From NCBI GenBank assembly GCA_910588045.1, contig CAJUPS010000079.1, forward strand, positions 1 to 14,820: a stretch of 14,820 bases of DNA, written 5' to 3'. The stretch is from an uncultured Oscillospiraceae bacterium (GTDB lineage: Bacteria > Bacillota > Clostridia > Oscillospirales > Oscillospiraceae). The notes under the pieces are model-generated. The model was not told the origin of the DNA and made no database searches. It saw only the letters and a program-made list of their open reading frames with translations. Position 1 is the first letter of the stretch, and every line of letters begins with the position of its first letter. Shown piece by piece: positions 1-6,547 of the stretch. Position numbers and translations under genes: made by a program.

Positions 1-109
1 TTTTTGTTCACACAAAAAGTAGGCGCGGAGTCCGGGGCCGCGTAGGTCCCGGGCCTTCGACGAGAAACAAGTGGACGCCGCCCGAAGGGCGGCAGAGGAG
101 GATACGTCC
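1..109. other. Upstream edge with a small hairpin; no gene seen
   Basis: A 7-bp inverted repeat (TTTTTGT at 1-7, ACAAAAA at 12-18, loop TCAC) lies at the left edge, and the segment to about 60 is GC-rich. No promoter of quality and no convincing coding frame was found. The frame open from base 1 stops at 43-45, so the tail of an upstream gene cannot be excluded. The strong ribosome binding site of dusB (AGAGGAGG, 94-101) closes the segment. The hairpin resembles in style the ACTTTT/AAAAGT hairpin near the right end of the window. Confidence 0.4.
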
Positions 110-1087
110 ATGCTTCAGATTGGCCCCCTCACCATAGCTTCCAACCTGGCCCTTGCCCCCATGGCGGGCGTCACCGACGCCGCCTTCCGTCAGATCTGCG
201 CCGACCTGGGCGCAGGTCTGACCTACACCGAGCTGGTGAGCGCCAAGGCCCTCTGCTACCAGGACAAAAAAAGTAAATTACTGCTCCAGCCCTTCCCAGG
301 AGAAAAACCTTTTGCCGCCCAGATTTTCGGAAGCGACATCCCCTGTATGGCGGAGGCAGCGCAGATCGCCGCCGAGGCCAGCGGGGCCGACATCCTGGAC
401 ATCAACATGGGCTGCCCGGTGGGCAAGGTGGTCTCCTCCGGCGACGGCGCGGCGCTGATGCGCGACCCCGAGAAGGCCGCCCGCCTGGCCGAGGCGGTGG
501 TGAAGGCGTCCCCCGTCCCGGTGACGGTAAAAATGCGCCGGGGCTGGGACAAGGGGAGCATCAACGCCGTGGAGCTGGCGAAAATGCTGGAGGAGGCGGG
601 CGTGGCCGCCGTGGCGGTCCACGGCCGCACCCGGACACAGATGTACGGCGGTACGGCGGACTGGGGAACCATCCGGGAGGTCAAGGAGGCCGTCTCCATC
701 CCGGTGATCGCCAACGGGGACGTGTTCTCCGGAGAGGACGCAGTGCGGATCCTGAAGCAGACCGGGGCCGATATGGCCATGATCGGCCGGGGCTGCTTCG
801 GCAACCCCTGGATTTTTCGGGAGGCGGAGGCCGCGCTGCGGGGAGAGCCCGTCCCGCCGAAGCCGCCCCTGGCGGAGCGGTGCGACGTGGCCGTGCGCCA
901 GATCGAATTGGCGGCGCAATACAACTGTGAGAAAATCGCCGTGCTCACCGCGCGGCGGCACTACGCCTGGTATCTCAAGGGCGTGCCCCATGCGAGCTAC
1001 TACAAGGAGCAGATCGTCCGCATGGAGACGCTGGAGGACGTGTACCGGGTGACGAAAGGGATCAAGAGGGATCTGCATGACGGTTGA
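110..1087 (+). CDS. dusB: tRNA-dihydrouridine synthase (DusB type)
   Basis: Flavoenzyme that reduces specific uridines of tRNA to dihydrouridine in the cytoplasm, using FMN and NADPH. The 325-residue product is of normal family length. Visible motifs are LAPMAGVTD near residue 14, DINMGCPV with the catalytic Cys102, VKMR (Lys141), HGRTR (His171), IANGD around 200-204 and the FMN phosphate-binding MIGRG near 224-228; the C-terminal third is the tRNA-binding helical domain. The ATG at 110 was chosen because AGAGGAGG lies 8 nt upstream; a GTG at 71 would add 13 residues of non-conserved sequence and has no such site. The 3' end overlaps the next gene by 11 nt, so this housekeeping gene appears to head the sigma/anti-sigma unit. 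The DusB rather than DusA/C subtype is assigned from overall Firmicutes-like sequence and is less certain than the family. Confidence 0.95.
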   Translation: MLQIGPLTIASNLALAPMAGVTDAAFRQICADLGAGLTYTELVSAKALCYQDKKSKLLLQPFPGEKPFAAQIFGSDIPCMAEAAQIAAEASGADILDINMGCPVGKVVSSGDGAALMRDPEKAARLAEAVVKASPVPVTVKMRRGWDKGSINAVELAKMLEEAGVAAVAVHGRTRTQMYGGTADWGTIREVKEAVSIPVIANGDVFSGEDAVRILKQTGADMAMIGRGCFGNPWIFREAEAALRGEPVPPKPPLAERCDVAVRQIELAAQYNCEKIAVLTARRHYAWYLKGVPHASYYKEQIVRMETLEDVYRVTKGIKRDLHDG

Positions 1088-1688
1088 CGAACTGGCCAGG
1101 AGGGCCGGGGGAGGCGACGAGGACGCCTTCGCCGAGCTGGTCCGGCTCCACGAGAAAAAAGTGTATAACCTGGCCCTCCGGATCTGCGGAAACCAGGAGG
1201 ATGCCGCAGACGCGGCCCAGGAGGCGTTCCTGTCCGCGTGGCGGGGCCTGCCGAACTTCCGGGGAGAGGCGGGCTTCTCCACCTGGCTCTACCGCTTGAC
1301 CAGTAACGCGGCCATCGACTGCCTGCGCCGCTCCAGGCGGCGGCGGGAGGAGGCCAGCCTGGACGACGAGGGGCTGGGTCTCAGCGCCGTGGACCGTGCG
1401 CCCTCCCCCCAGGCCCGGGCGGAGGGGGCCGAGCTGCGCAGGGCGGTACTGGAGGGGCTCGGCCAGCTCAGTGAGGACCACCGGCAGGCCCTGGCCCTCC
1501 GGGAGCTCCAGGAGTTGAGCTACGAGGAGATCGCCGGGGCGCTGGGCGTGGACATCGGGACGGTGAAGTCCCGGATTTCCCGGGCCAGGAGCGCGCTGCG
1601 AAAAATCCTTTTGAAAAACGGGAACCTATCCGGCTATCTGCCGTCTAAACCAGCAGCAGAAAAGCAGAAGGGAGGCGGGAGACGGTGA
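1077..1688 (+). CDS. ECF-type RNA polymerase sigma factor (sigma-70 family)
   Basis: Alternative sigma factor of 203 residues that would direct RNA polymerase to a small regulon. Region 2 spans about residues 15-88 (AFAELVRLHEKKVYNLALRI, then the DAAQEAFLSAWRGL core and the STWLYRL...AIDCLRR stretch that melts and reads the -10). A polar linker follows at about 89-118. Region 4 spans about 120-177 with the helix-turn-helix ELSYEEIAGAL...GTVKSRISRAR that reads the -35. There is no region 1 or 3, as expected for the ECF class. It starts inside the end of dusB behind AGAGGG and its stop shares one base with the ATG of the anti-sigma gene, so translation of all three is probably coupled. It resembles SigW/RpoE-like factors held by zinc-finger anti-sigma proteins. 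No autoregulatory ECF promoter was recognised here. Confidence 0.93.
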   Translation: MTVDELARRAGGGDEDAFAELVRLHEKKVYNLALRICGNQEDAADAAQEAFLSAWRGLPNFRGEAGFSTWLYRLTSNAAIDCLRRSRRRREEASLDDEGLGLSAVDRAPSPQARAEGAELRRAVLEGLGQLSEDHRQALALRELQELSYEEIAGALGVDIGTVKSRISRARSALRKILLKNGNLSGYLPSKPAAEKQKGGGRR

Positions 1689-2515
1689 TGAGCTGTGAGA
1701 AATACGAGCCGATGATCAGCGCGTTTCTGGATGGGGAGCTGTCCGAAGAGGAGCGCGTGGACGTGGCGGCACATCTTGCCGCCTGCCCCGGATGCCAGCG
1801 GTATTTTGACGATCTGGTGGCGATCCATGACGCCCTGGAGCAGGAGGAGGTCCCCGTTCCGGAGGACTTCGCCGAATCCGTCATGGCGCGGGTGCGGGAG
1901 ACGCCGCAGGAGGAGCGAAGGGTGATCGCCTTCCCCCACTGGAAGCGGTGGGCGGCGCTGGCGGCCTGCTGCGCCATCGCGGCGCTGGGGCTATGGACGG
2001 TACAGACGGGAAGCGCGAAGACGGCCCGCCAGACGATGGCCGCCCGCAGTGCGCCGGAGCCGGCCTCCGCCATGGAGAAGGGAGATGCGGAGACGTATGG
2101 AGCCCTGCCGGACGCCGAGGCGGAGGTCTGTTCCGAGGAGCCGGACCGCCCGGCGGAGGACGAGACAGAAGGCGCGGATGACGCCAAGCGGGCGATGGAG
2201 GACGCCGCAGAGGTGGGCGCGGGCAATGCCCCCACTAGCGGATTCCACAGCGACGCACTCGCACCGGCGCTGCTGGAGGGATCCCCTGCGGAGAAGCAGA
2301 ACGCGCTCTCCGGGACCATCACAGCCGGAGGCCCCGCCGCCCGGGCCTGGGTGGAGGAGGTTCTGGGGCTGCCGTGGGAGAACGGCAGGACCTACCTGCT
2401 GACCGAGGAGGAGTTCGCGGGGCTGGCGGATGTTCTGACCGCTGCGGGAGAGGACTTCCGCCAGGAATCCGGGGAGGAGGGATGCCGGCTCTTGGCAGAA
2501 GAAGCGGAGGAGTGA
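1688..2515 (+). CDS. Membrane-anchored zinc-finger anti-sigma factor
   Basis: Predicted to hold the preceding sigma factor inactive at the membrane. The 275-residue protein has an N-terminal cytoplasmic anti-sigma domain with the ZAS signature: Cys3, His29-x3-Cys33-x2-Cys36 (HLAACPGC). One membrane helix follows at about 87-106 (WAALAACCAIAALGLWTVQ). The extracytoplasmic part of about 165 residues is first disordered and very acidic (about 125-180, rich in E, D, A and P), then ends in a compact segment (about 205-270) that I do not recognise. The ATG at 1688 overlaps the sigma stop codon by one base; a GTG one codon earlier is possible. GGGAGGCGGGA (1670-1680) serves as ribosome binding site. 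How the signal is sensed and whether regulated proteolysis is used cannot be told from the sequence. Confidence 0.88.
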   Translation: MSCEKYEPMISAFLDGELSEEERVDVAAHLAACPGCQRYFDDLVAIHDALEQEEVPVPEDFAESVMARVRETPQEERRVIAFPHWKRWAALAACCAIAALGLWTVQTGSAKTARQTMAARSAPEPASAMEKGDAETYGALPDAEAEVCSEEPDRPAEDETEGADDAKRAMEDAAEVGAGNAPTSGFHSDALAPALLEGSPAEKQNALSGTITAGGPAARAWVEEVLGLPWENGRTYLLTEEEFAGLADVLTAAGEDFRQESGEEGCRLLAEEAEE

Positions 2516-2558
2516 TCTCCTGTTCAGCAAAAAAATAATTGGGAGGAGTATTTTTAGT

Positions 2559-3602
2559 ATGTGCAAATGCAAAGAGACGATTTCCCGCGCGTTACTGCCG
2601 CTGCTGTGCGCGGTGCTGCTGCTGGGGCTCCTGGTGGGGAGCGCCCGGGCGGTGTCCACCGTGACGGCCCGGCTGAGTCCGGACTACACCATCGTCATTG
2701 ACGGCACGGAGCGGACTTTTTACAACGTGAGCGGCCAGCAGGTACACCCCCTTGCCTACAGCGGCACCACCTACCTGCCCGTTCGGGCCATCGGGGAGCT
2801 GATGGACCGGAACGTGGACTGGAACGAGACTACCAAGACCATCACGCTGAGCGGCAAGCGCACCGCCGATGCCTCTGTTGACAGGACCACGCCGGACGCT
2901 TCCGCCAAGGCGAAGGATGTCTCCGCAGAGCTGCGGGACGACTTCACCGTGATCGTGGACGGGAGCAAGCGGACCTTCGCCGACGTCAACGGCAAGACGG
3001 TCTACCCCCTGCTCTATAACGGCTCCACCTACCTGCCCGTCCGGGCCATCGGCGAGCTGATGGGCAAAAGCGTGTCCTGGGACGGGAGCACGAGCACGGT
3101 GACCCTGTCGGGCAGCACCGTCACGGATGCGGACTCCTTCTCCGGCGGACAGTCCGCCCCCAGCCAGGGGATCCTCACCGTGGAGGAGGCCAAGGCCAAG
3201 GCGCTCAAGCACGCCGGGGTGACCGAGGCCATCTTCACCAAGGAGAAGCTGGACTGGGACGACGGCAGACAGGAGTATGAGTTCGAGTTCTACGCCGGAG
3301 GTCAGGAGTACGAGTATGAGATCGACGCCAAGACGGGGGACATCCTCAGCCACGAGGTAGAATCCGGCACGCCCCCGACTTCCTCCGGCAGCGCCATCAC
3401 CCTGGAGAAGGCCCGGGAGATCGCCCTGGCCAAGGTCCCCGGCGCGGCGGCCAGCGACATCAAAAAGCTGAAGCTGGACCGGGACGACGGCAAGCAGATC
3501 TACGAGGTGGAGATCATCTACAAGGAGATGGAGTACGAAATGGAGATCGACGCCTCCAGCGGCAAGGTCCTGGAGTTCTCCTCGGAGTCCATTTACGACT
3601 GA
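2559..3602 (+). CDS. Secreted protein with two copper-amine-oxidase-N-like stalk domains and two PepSY domains
   Basis: A 347-residue exported protein. A signal peptide covers about residues 1-31 (basic start, long Leu-rich core, GSARA before the likely cut). Two tandem stalk domains of the copper amine oxidase N-terminal type follow, about 44-98 and 129-184, each with VDG, a tyrosine/threonine-rich strand, TYLPVRAIGELMG/D and a Trp-containing end; they are clear internal duplicates. Two PepSY units come next at about 205-266 and 279-342, each ending EYE(Y/M)EIDA..G.(I/V)L. PepSY domains are often linked to inhibition of peptidases or to envelope sensing; stalk domains are usually wall-associated or structural. 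No enzymatic residues are apparent. GGGAGGAG lies 10 nt before the ATG, 43 nt after the anti-sigma gene, so it is probably in the same operon and may be a partner or target of that system. That link is inference. Confidence 0.85.
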   Translation: MCKCKETISRALLPLLCAVLLLGLLVGSARAVSTVTARLSPDYTIVIDGTERTFYNVSGQQVHPLAYSGTTYLPVRAIGELMDRNVDWNETTKTITLSGKRTADASVDRTTPDASAKAKDVSAELRDDFTVIVDGSKRTFADVNGKTVYPLLYNGSTYLPVRAIGELMGKSVSWDGSTSTVTLSGSTVTDADSFSGGQSAPSQGILTVEEAKAKALKHAGVTEAIFTKEKLDWDDGRQEYEFEFYAGGQEYEYEIDAKTGDILSHEVESGTPPTSSGSAITLEKAREIALAKVPGAAASDIKKLKLDRDDGKQIYEVEIIYKEMEYEMEIDASSGKVLEFSSESIYD

Positions 3603-3623
3603 GCGGTAAATTGGTAAATTGAT

Positions 3624-3665
3624 AGCGAACCGGGCGGGAAACGACTGTTTCCCGCCCGGTTCGCT
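3624..3665. terminator. Perfect 18-bp dyad between convergent genes, likely bidirectional terminator
   Basis: The arms at 3624-3641 (AGCGAACCGGGCGGGAAA) and 3648-3665 are exact reverse complements around the 6-nt loop CGACTG. The dyad lies 21 nt after the stop of the stalk/PepSY gene and 8 nt before the end of the opposite-strand protease gene. Neither side has a clean T-run, so termination strength is uncertain, although the position between two converging units supports the call. A tandem GGTAAATT duplication (3605-3620) lies just before it. Confidence 0.75.
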
Positions 3666-3673
3666 GCTGTCGG

Positions 3674-4390
3674 TTATGATTTTGCCGGATTCCCAAGCGC
3701 TGCGGGTTTCCGGGAAAGATAAGCGCAGTACACAGCGGCGGCGATGATGGTCACCACCGGATAGACATAACTGCCTCTCTCCGCCGAAAACTTGGCGAAT
3801 ACGTCCACCAGCCCGTGGACGGCGATGCAGACCAACAGACTGCCGGAGTAATAAAATGCAAATGTGAAGAGAAAGCCCCAGGCGACCGCAAAGAACACCT
3901 GAATCAGCGTCTCTGATCCGCCCTGTCCCGCCAGGAGGTTGACGATATGCCCGATGCCGAAGGTCACCGCCGAAATGGTGATTGCCACGGGCGTGGAATC
4001 TCTCTCCAGCAGCGCGCGGAACAGAAGACCACGGAAAATCAGCTCCTCAACGAGGCCAACGAGCAGCATGGAGAGCACCGCGTACACCTGCGCCGCGCCG
4101 CTGTAGGCCATCCCGAAGCCGTCCCAGAGGTTCCCCGTCGCCAGAATCAGCATGGGCAGAAAATACAGGTAGTCCTTCGCGTGGCCCCGCCACTTTACCA
4201 GGCCGTATTTCTGCTCCAGATGGGATGTCTTCACAAATATCAGTATCCCCGCCGCGATAGCGGCCAGGGCAAGCAGCATGAGGATGCTCTCGTCCCCATA
4301 GTTGCCCCTAATGGGGATGGTGATGACGCAGTACGCGATGATCCAGGAGAGCGCGAACCACAGATCGTTTTTCTCATACAGTTTTTTCAT
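3674..4390 (-). CDS. CPBP family intramembrane metalloprotease (CAAX protease/Abi type)
   Basis: Polytopic membrane protein of 238 residues with about seven to eight hydrophobic helices. The glutamate motif EELIFRG (Glu115, Glu116, Arg120), the FGIGH motif (Phe144, His148) and a C-terminal HGLVD (His192 to Asp196) match the catalytic signature of the CPBP/Rce1-like family, so it should be active. Bacterial members are tied to bacteriocin self-immunity, peptide processing or envelope functions; no specific substrate can be named, and there is no bacteriocin-like gene nearby. AGGAGGAG sits 5 nt before the ATG. The start overlaps the stop of the upstream TetR gene (ATGA, 4 nt), so the two are translationally coupled and the protease is probably the target of that regulator. 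Confidence 0.9.
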   Translation of the reverse strand: MKKLYEKNDLWFALSWIIAYCVITIPIRGNYGDESILMLLALAAIAAGILIFVKTSHLEQKYGLVKWRGHAKDYLYFLPMLILATGNLWDGFGMAYSGAAQVYAVLSMLLVGLVEELIFRGLLFRALLERDSTPVAITISAVTFGIGHIVNLLAGQGGSETLIQVFFAVAWGFLFTFAFYYSGSLLVCIAVHGLVDVFAKFSAERGSYVYPVVTIIAAAVYCAYLSRKPAALGNPAKS

Positions 4391-4959
4391 TGTGTCTCCT
4401 CCTCTGCGGCCAGGACCGCGCCGCGGTAGGCCCGCTCCAGATGTTCCGCAATCACTTTTTCGTCAAACTCCAGTCCGTTATTGGCAATGATGCTGGCGTA
4501 GCCGTGGACAAACAGGGCCAGCGTCAGAAAGACCTCCCTGGTCCGCTCCGGAGGCAGCCCCATAGCCGCCCCCATGAAGGCGAGCACCGGCTTGAGCTCA
4601 TCGGAGTCGACCATGTCCAGCAGGGTATTCTCCTCGGCAAGACCGGACTGGAAGAGCAGTCGGAACAGATGGGGCTCCTGAATGGAAAAGCGGATGTAGT
4701 TCAGCCCGAGCTCCAGCAGGGGATCCGCCGCGTCCTCCGGGATGGTCATGAGGTACGCGCTGTGAAACTGGTCCGCCCGGCAGTAGGCGGCCCGCCGCAC
4801 CTCCTCCACCGTGGAGAAGTGGTACAGCACCGGCTGGGTGGAGCAGCCCAGCTCCTCCGCCACGCTGCGGGCGCTGATCCGCTCCACCCCTTGGGTCCGG
4901 GCGATGCGGAAGGCGGCTTCGATGATGCCGTCCCTTGTGACTTTTTGCTTTGGGGGCAT
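4387..4959 (-). CDS. TetR/AcrR family transcriptional regulator
   Basis: A 190-residue regulator. The N-terminal TetR DNA-binding domain spans about residues 6-52, with helix-turn-helix ISARSVAEELGCSTQPVLYHFST (about 28-50) and the typical YHF ending. The rest (about 60-180) is an all-helical ligand/dimer domain resembling the WHG-type C-terminus (EPHLFRLLFQSG in its middle). It is the first gene of a two-gene unit with the CPBP protease and shares 4 nt with it. The ribosome binding site AAAAGGAG lies just before the ATG. Upstream is a consensus sigma-A promoter overlapped by a perfect inverted repeat, so negative autoregulation is likely. The inducer is unknown. Numbering begins at the only well-placed ATG. 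Confidence 0.92.
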   Translation of the reverse strand: MPPKQKVTRDGIIEAAFRIARTQGVERISARSVAEELGCSTQPVLYHFSTVEEVRRAAYCRADQFHSAYLMTIPEDAADPLLELGLNYIRFSIQEPHLFRLLFQSGLAEENTLLDMVDSDELKPVLAFMGAAMGLPPERTREVFLTLALFVHGYASIIANNGLEFDEKVIAEHLERAYRGAVLAAEEETQ

Positions 4960-4984
4960 GGCGGTCTCCTTTTATAACAGCGAT

Positions 4985-5004
4985 TATATAACATGGATTA
5001 TATA
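4985..5004. promoter_or_regulatory. Candidate TetR operator overlapping the -10 box
   Basis: A perfect inverted repeat of 7 bp arms (TATATAA at 4985-4991, TTATATA at 4998-5004) with 6-bp spacer CATGGA covers the -10 hexamer and the expected transcript start. The same bases also form a 9-bp direct repeat GATTATATA (4982-4990 and 4996-5004). Dyad length and placement suit a TetR dimer acting as autorepressor; the AT-richness means part of the symmetry could come from the promoter itself. Confidence 0.6.
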
Positions 5005-5025
5005 CCAGACTGTGCGCTCTGTCAA
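4997..5025 (-). promoter_or_regulatory. Sigma-A promoter of the TetR-CPBP operon
   Basis: On the minus strand TTGACA (5025-5020) and TATAAT (5002-4997) are both exact consensus hexamers separated by 17 nt. The expected transcript start is near 4990, leaving a leader of about 30 nt before the TetR ATG at 4959. This is the strongest promoter match in the window, which fits a gene controlled by a repressor rather than by weak promoter sequence. Confidence 0.9.
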
Positions 5026-5033
5026 GCCCCTAC

Positions 5034-5066
5034 AAGAAAAAGACATCCACCGCGCGGGTGGATGTC
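5034..5066 (-). terminator. Intrinsic terminator of the DUF2156-GNAT gene
   Basis: Ten-bp stem with arms GACATCCACC (5042-5051) and GGTGGATGTC (5057-5066), loop of 5, followed on the minus strand by TTTTTCTT (5041-5034). It lies 18 nt after the stop codon at 5085 and just upstream of the TetR promoter, so it isolates the two units. Confidence 0.9.
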
Positions 5067-5084
5067 CCTTGCTCTAATTGCCGG

Positions 5085-6488
5085 TCACACCTTTTTCGTG
5101 AAGAACAGGAACGTCTCGTCCTCTCCGGCGGGGCGCATACAGCTCTCCAGCATTTTCTTGGACGCCGCGTTCTCGTGGTAACACTTGGCCTTCAAACAGT
5201 ACAGCCCCAGGGTGTAGAGGCTCCACTCCGCCACGCGGCGGAACGCCTCGGTCCCGTAGCCGTGCCCGGCGTACTCCCGGAAGATCCGGCAGCCCAGCTC
5301 CGCGCCGCCCTTGTAGTCGAAGCGATAGAGGACCGCCTCGCCGATGAACGTCCCATCCAGACGGATGGCGAAATTGACCGCCTGCTTCCTCCGGAAATCC
5401 TCCCGGGCTACCTCCAGGAAGTAGTCCTCCGTCAGCTCGCCCTCCAGGTCGTCGCGGTAGTCGTAGCCCCACCAGCGGTTGCGCTCGTTGTCCAGGCAGA
5501 GGCGGTTGTAGGCAGGCTTGTCCTCCTCCCGGAGGCCGTCCAGGAGGAGGCGCTCGGTTTTCAGCACGGGGATGGTCTCCAGGCCGGACAGCTCGTTTCG
5601 CGCCAGGACCCGGACCTTGGCCCCCAGGAAGGTGGGGAGATACTGGAGCTTGCTGGTCCGCAGGCCCCGGTCTCCGGCGTCGTCCTCCCGGTTGATCCAG
5701 CGGAGGCCCTGACTGTTGGCGCCGGCGAAGGACTGGACCATGAAGGGGTATACCCCCTCGTACTGGGGCAGGGCCTTCTCGATGTGGCACACCAGGGTAT
5801 CCCCGCAGACCTCCGCCAGGGCGATGGCAATGAGCTTGCCGTCCAGCTCCACACAGCCGGTTTTGGCCCATGCCGCGCCCACCTGCTCCATGAGGCGGCG
5901 GGCGTAGCAGACCTCCAGCTTGGCGTCGGCGTCCTCCTTGTTGAACACCTTGTGAAATTCGTGCCAGAAGGCGTCTACGGCGTCGCGGTCGGCCTCCGTC
6001 AGCTCCCGGTAGACCGCGTTGGGGTAGAGCTTGCGGAACTTGTTGATGTGGTTGCGCTGGCCGGAGTAGTGCCGCCCGGCGAAGGCGGAGAGGGATTCGG
6101 CGGTGTAGAAGTAGTCCTGCCAGAGGCGGTCGCTGTCCACGGTGGTGTAGGGATACCGCTTCATCAGGCGCTCCCGCTCGTCCTCCGGCACCACGCCGAA
6201 GGAGGGCGGTACGCCCTTCTCCACGCACCACTCGTCGATGTCGTCCAGGGCGGCGTCCACGTCCCCCTCGCCGGGGAGGGGGATGGGGAAGTCAAACATG
6301 GCCCCATAGTGGGCGCTGTGGTTGAGGATCACCAGGCAGCCGTGGCTCTCGGCAAACTCGGGTTTCCAGTGGTCCTTCCACATGAGCTTGACCCCCAGGG
6401 AGTATTCGCACAGGCGGTAGGTGCACTGACTGTAATATTTTCGCAGCAGGGGGGCGTATTGTTCATCAATAGGGGTGAATTGCAGCAT
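5085..6488 (-). CDS. DUF2156 (phosphatidylglycerol lysyltransferase-like) domain fused to a GNAT acetyltransferase
   Basis: A 467-residue soluble two-part protein. Residues about 1-300 match DUF2156, the tandem-GNAT fold shared with aminoacyl-tRNA-dependent lipid aminoacyltransferases: RLCEYSLGVKLMW near 25-37, YSGQRNHINKFRK near 141-153, and INRE.D...GLR..KLQYLP near 265-285. Residues about 307-465 form a separate RimJ/RimL-like GNAT domain, starting L.TERLLLDGLREED and carrying the acetyl-CoA loop REYAGHGYGTEA (404-415) plus the late ENAASKKMLES motif. There is no membrane segment, unlike MprF, so the acceptor is probably not a lipid in the MprF sense. Substrates cannot be assigned. A weak purine-rich site (AAAGAGAG) precedes the ATG. 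MscS lies upstream on the same strand with a 59-nt gap that contains a short GGGG/CCCC hairpin, so they may or may not be co-transcribed. Confidence 0.88.
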   Translation of the reverse strand: MLQFTPIDEQYAPLLRKYYSQCTYRLCEYSLGVKLMWKDHWKPEFAESHGCLVILNHSAHYGAMFDFPIPLPGEGDVDAALDDIDEWCVEKGVPPSFGVVPEDERERLMKRYPYTTVDSDRLWQDYFYTAESLSAFAGRHYSGQRNHINKFRKLYPNAVYRELTEADRDAVDAFWHEFHKVFNKEDADAKLEVCYARRLMEQVGAAWAKTGCVELDGKLIAIALAEVCGDTLVCHIEKALPQYEGVYPFMVQSFAGANSQGLRWINREDDAGDRGLRTSKLQYLPTFLGAKVRVLARNELSGLETIPVLKTERLLLDGLREEDKPAYNRLCLDNERNRWWGYDYRDDLEGELTEDYFLEVAREDFRRKQAVNFAIRLDGTFIGEAVLYRFDYKGGAELGCRIFREYAGHGYGTEAFRRVAEWSLYTLGLYCLKAKCYHENAASKKMLESCMRPAGEDETFLFFTKKV

Positions 6489-6547
6489 AAAGATTTTGCT
6501 CTCTTTCTTTAAGGATCAGCTTTCGGGGGCATCCCCGTTTCCTTCCG

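Noticed and set aside
71..109. GTG start for dusB
   Set aside because: Adds 13 non-conserved residues and runs through the ribosome binding site of the ATG at 110.
3674..4959. Bacteriocin immunity locus around the CPBP protease
   Set aside because: No small leader-peptide gene, transporter or modification enzyme is adjacent; only the TetR regulator accompanies it.
5058..6512. Long open frame on the + strand opposite the DUF2156-GNAT gene
   Set aside because: It is the codon-biased mirror of a clearly recognisable gene, Val/Leu/Gln/Gly-rich with no family motif, and has no ribosome binding site. GC-rich genes often give such shadows.
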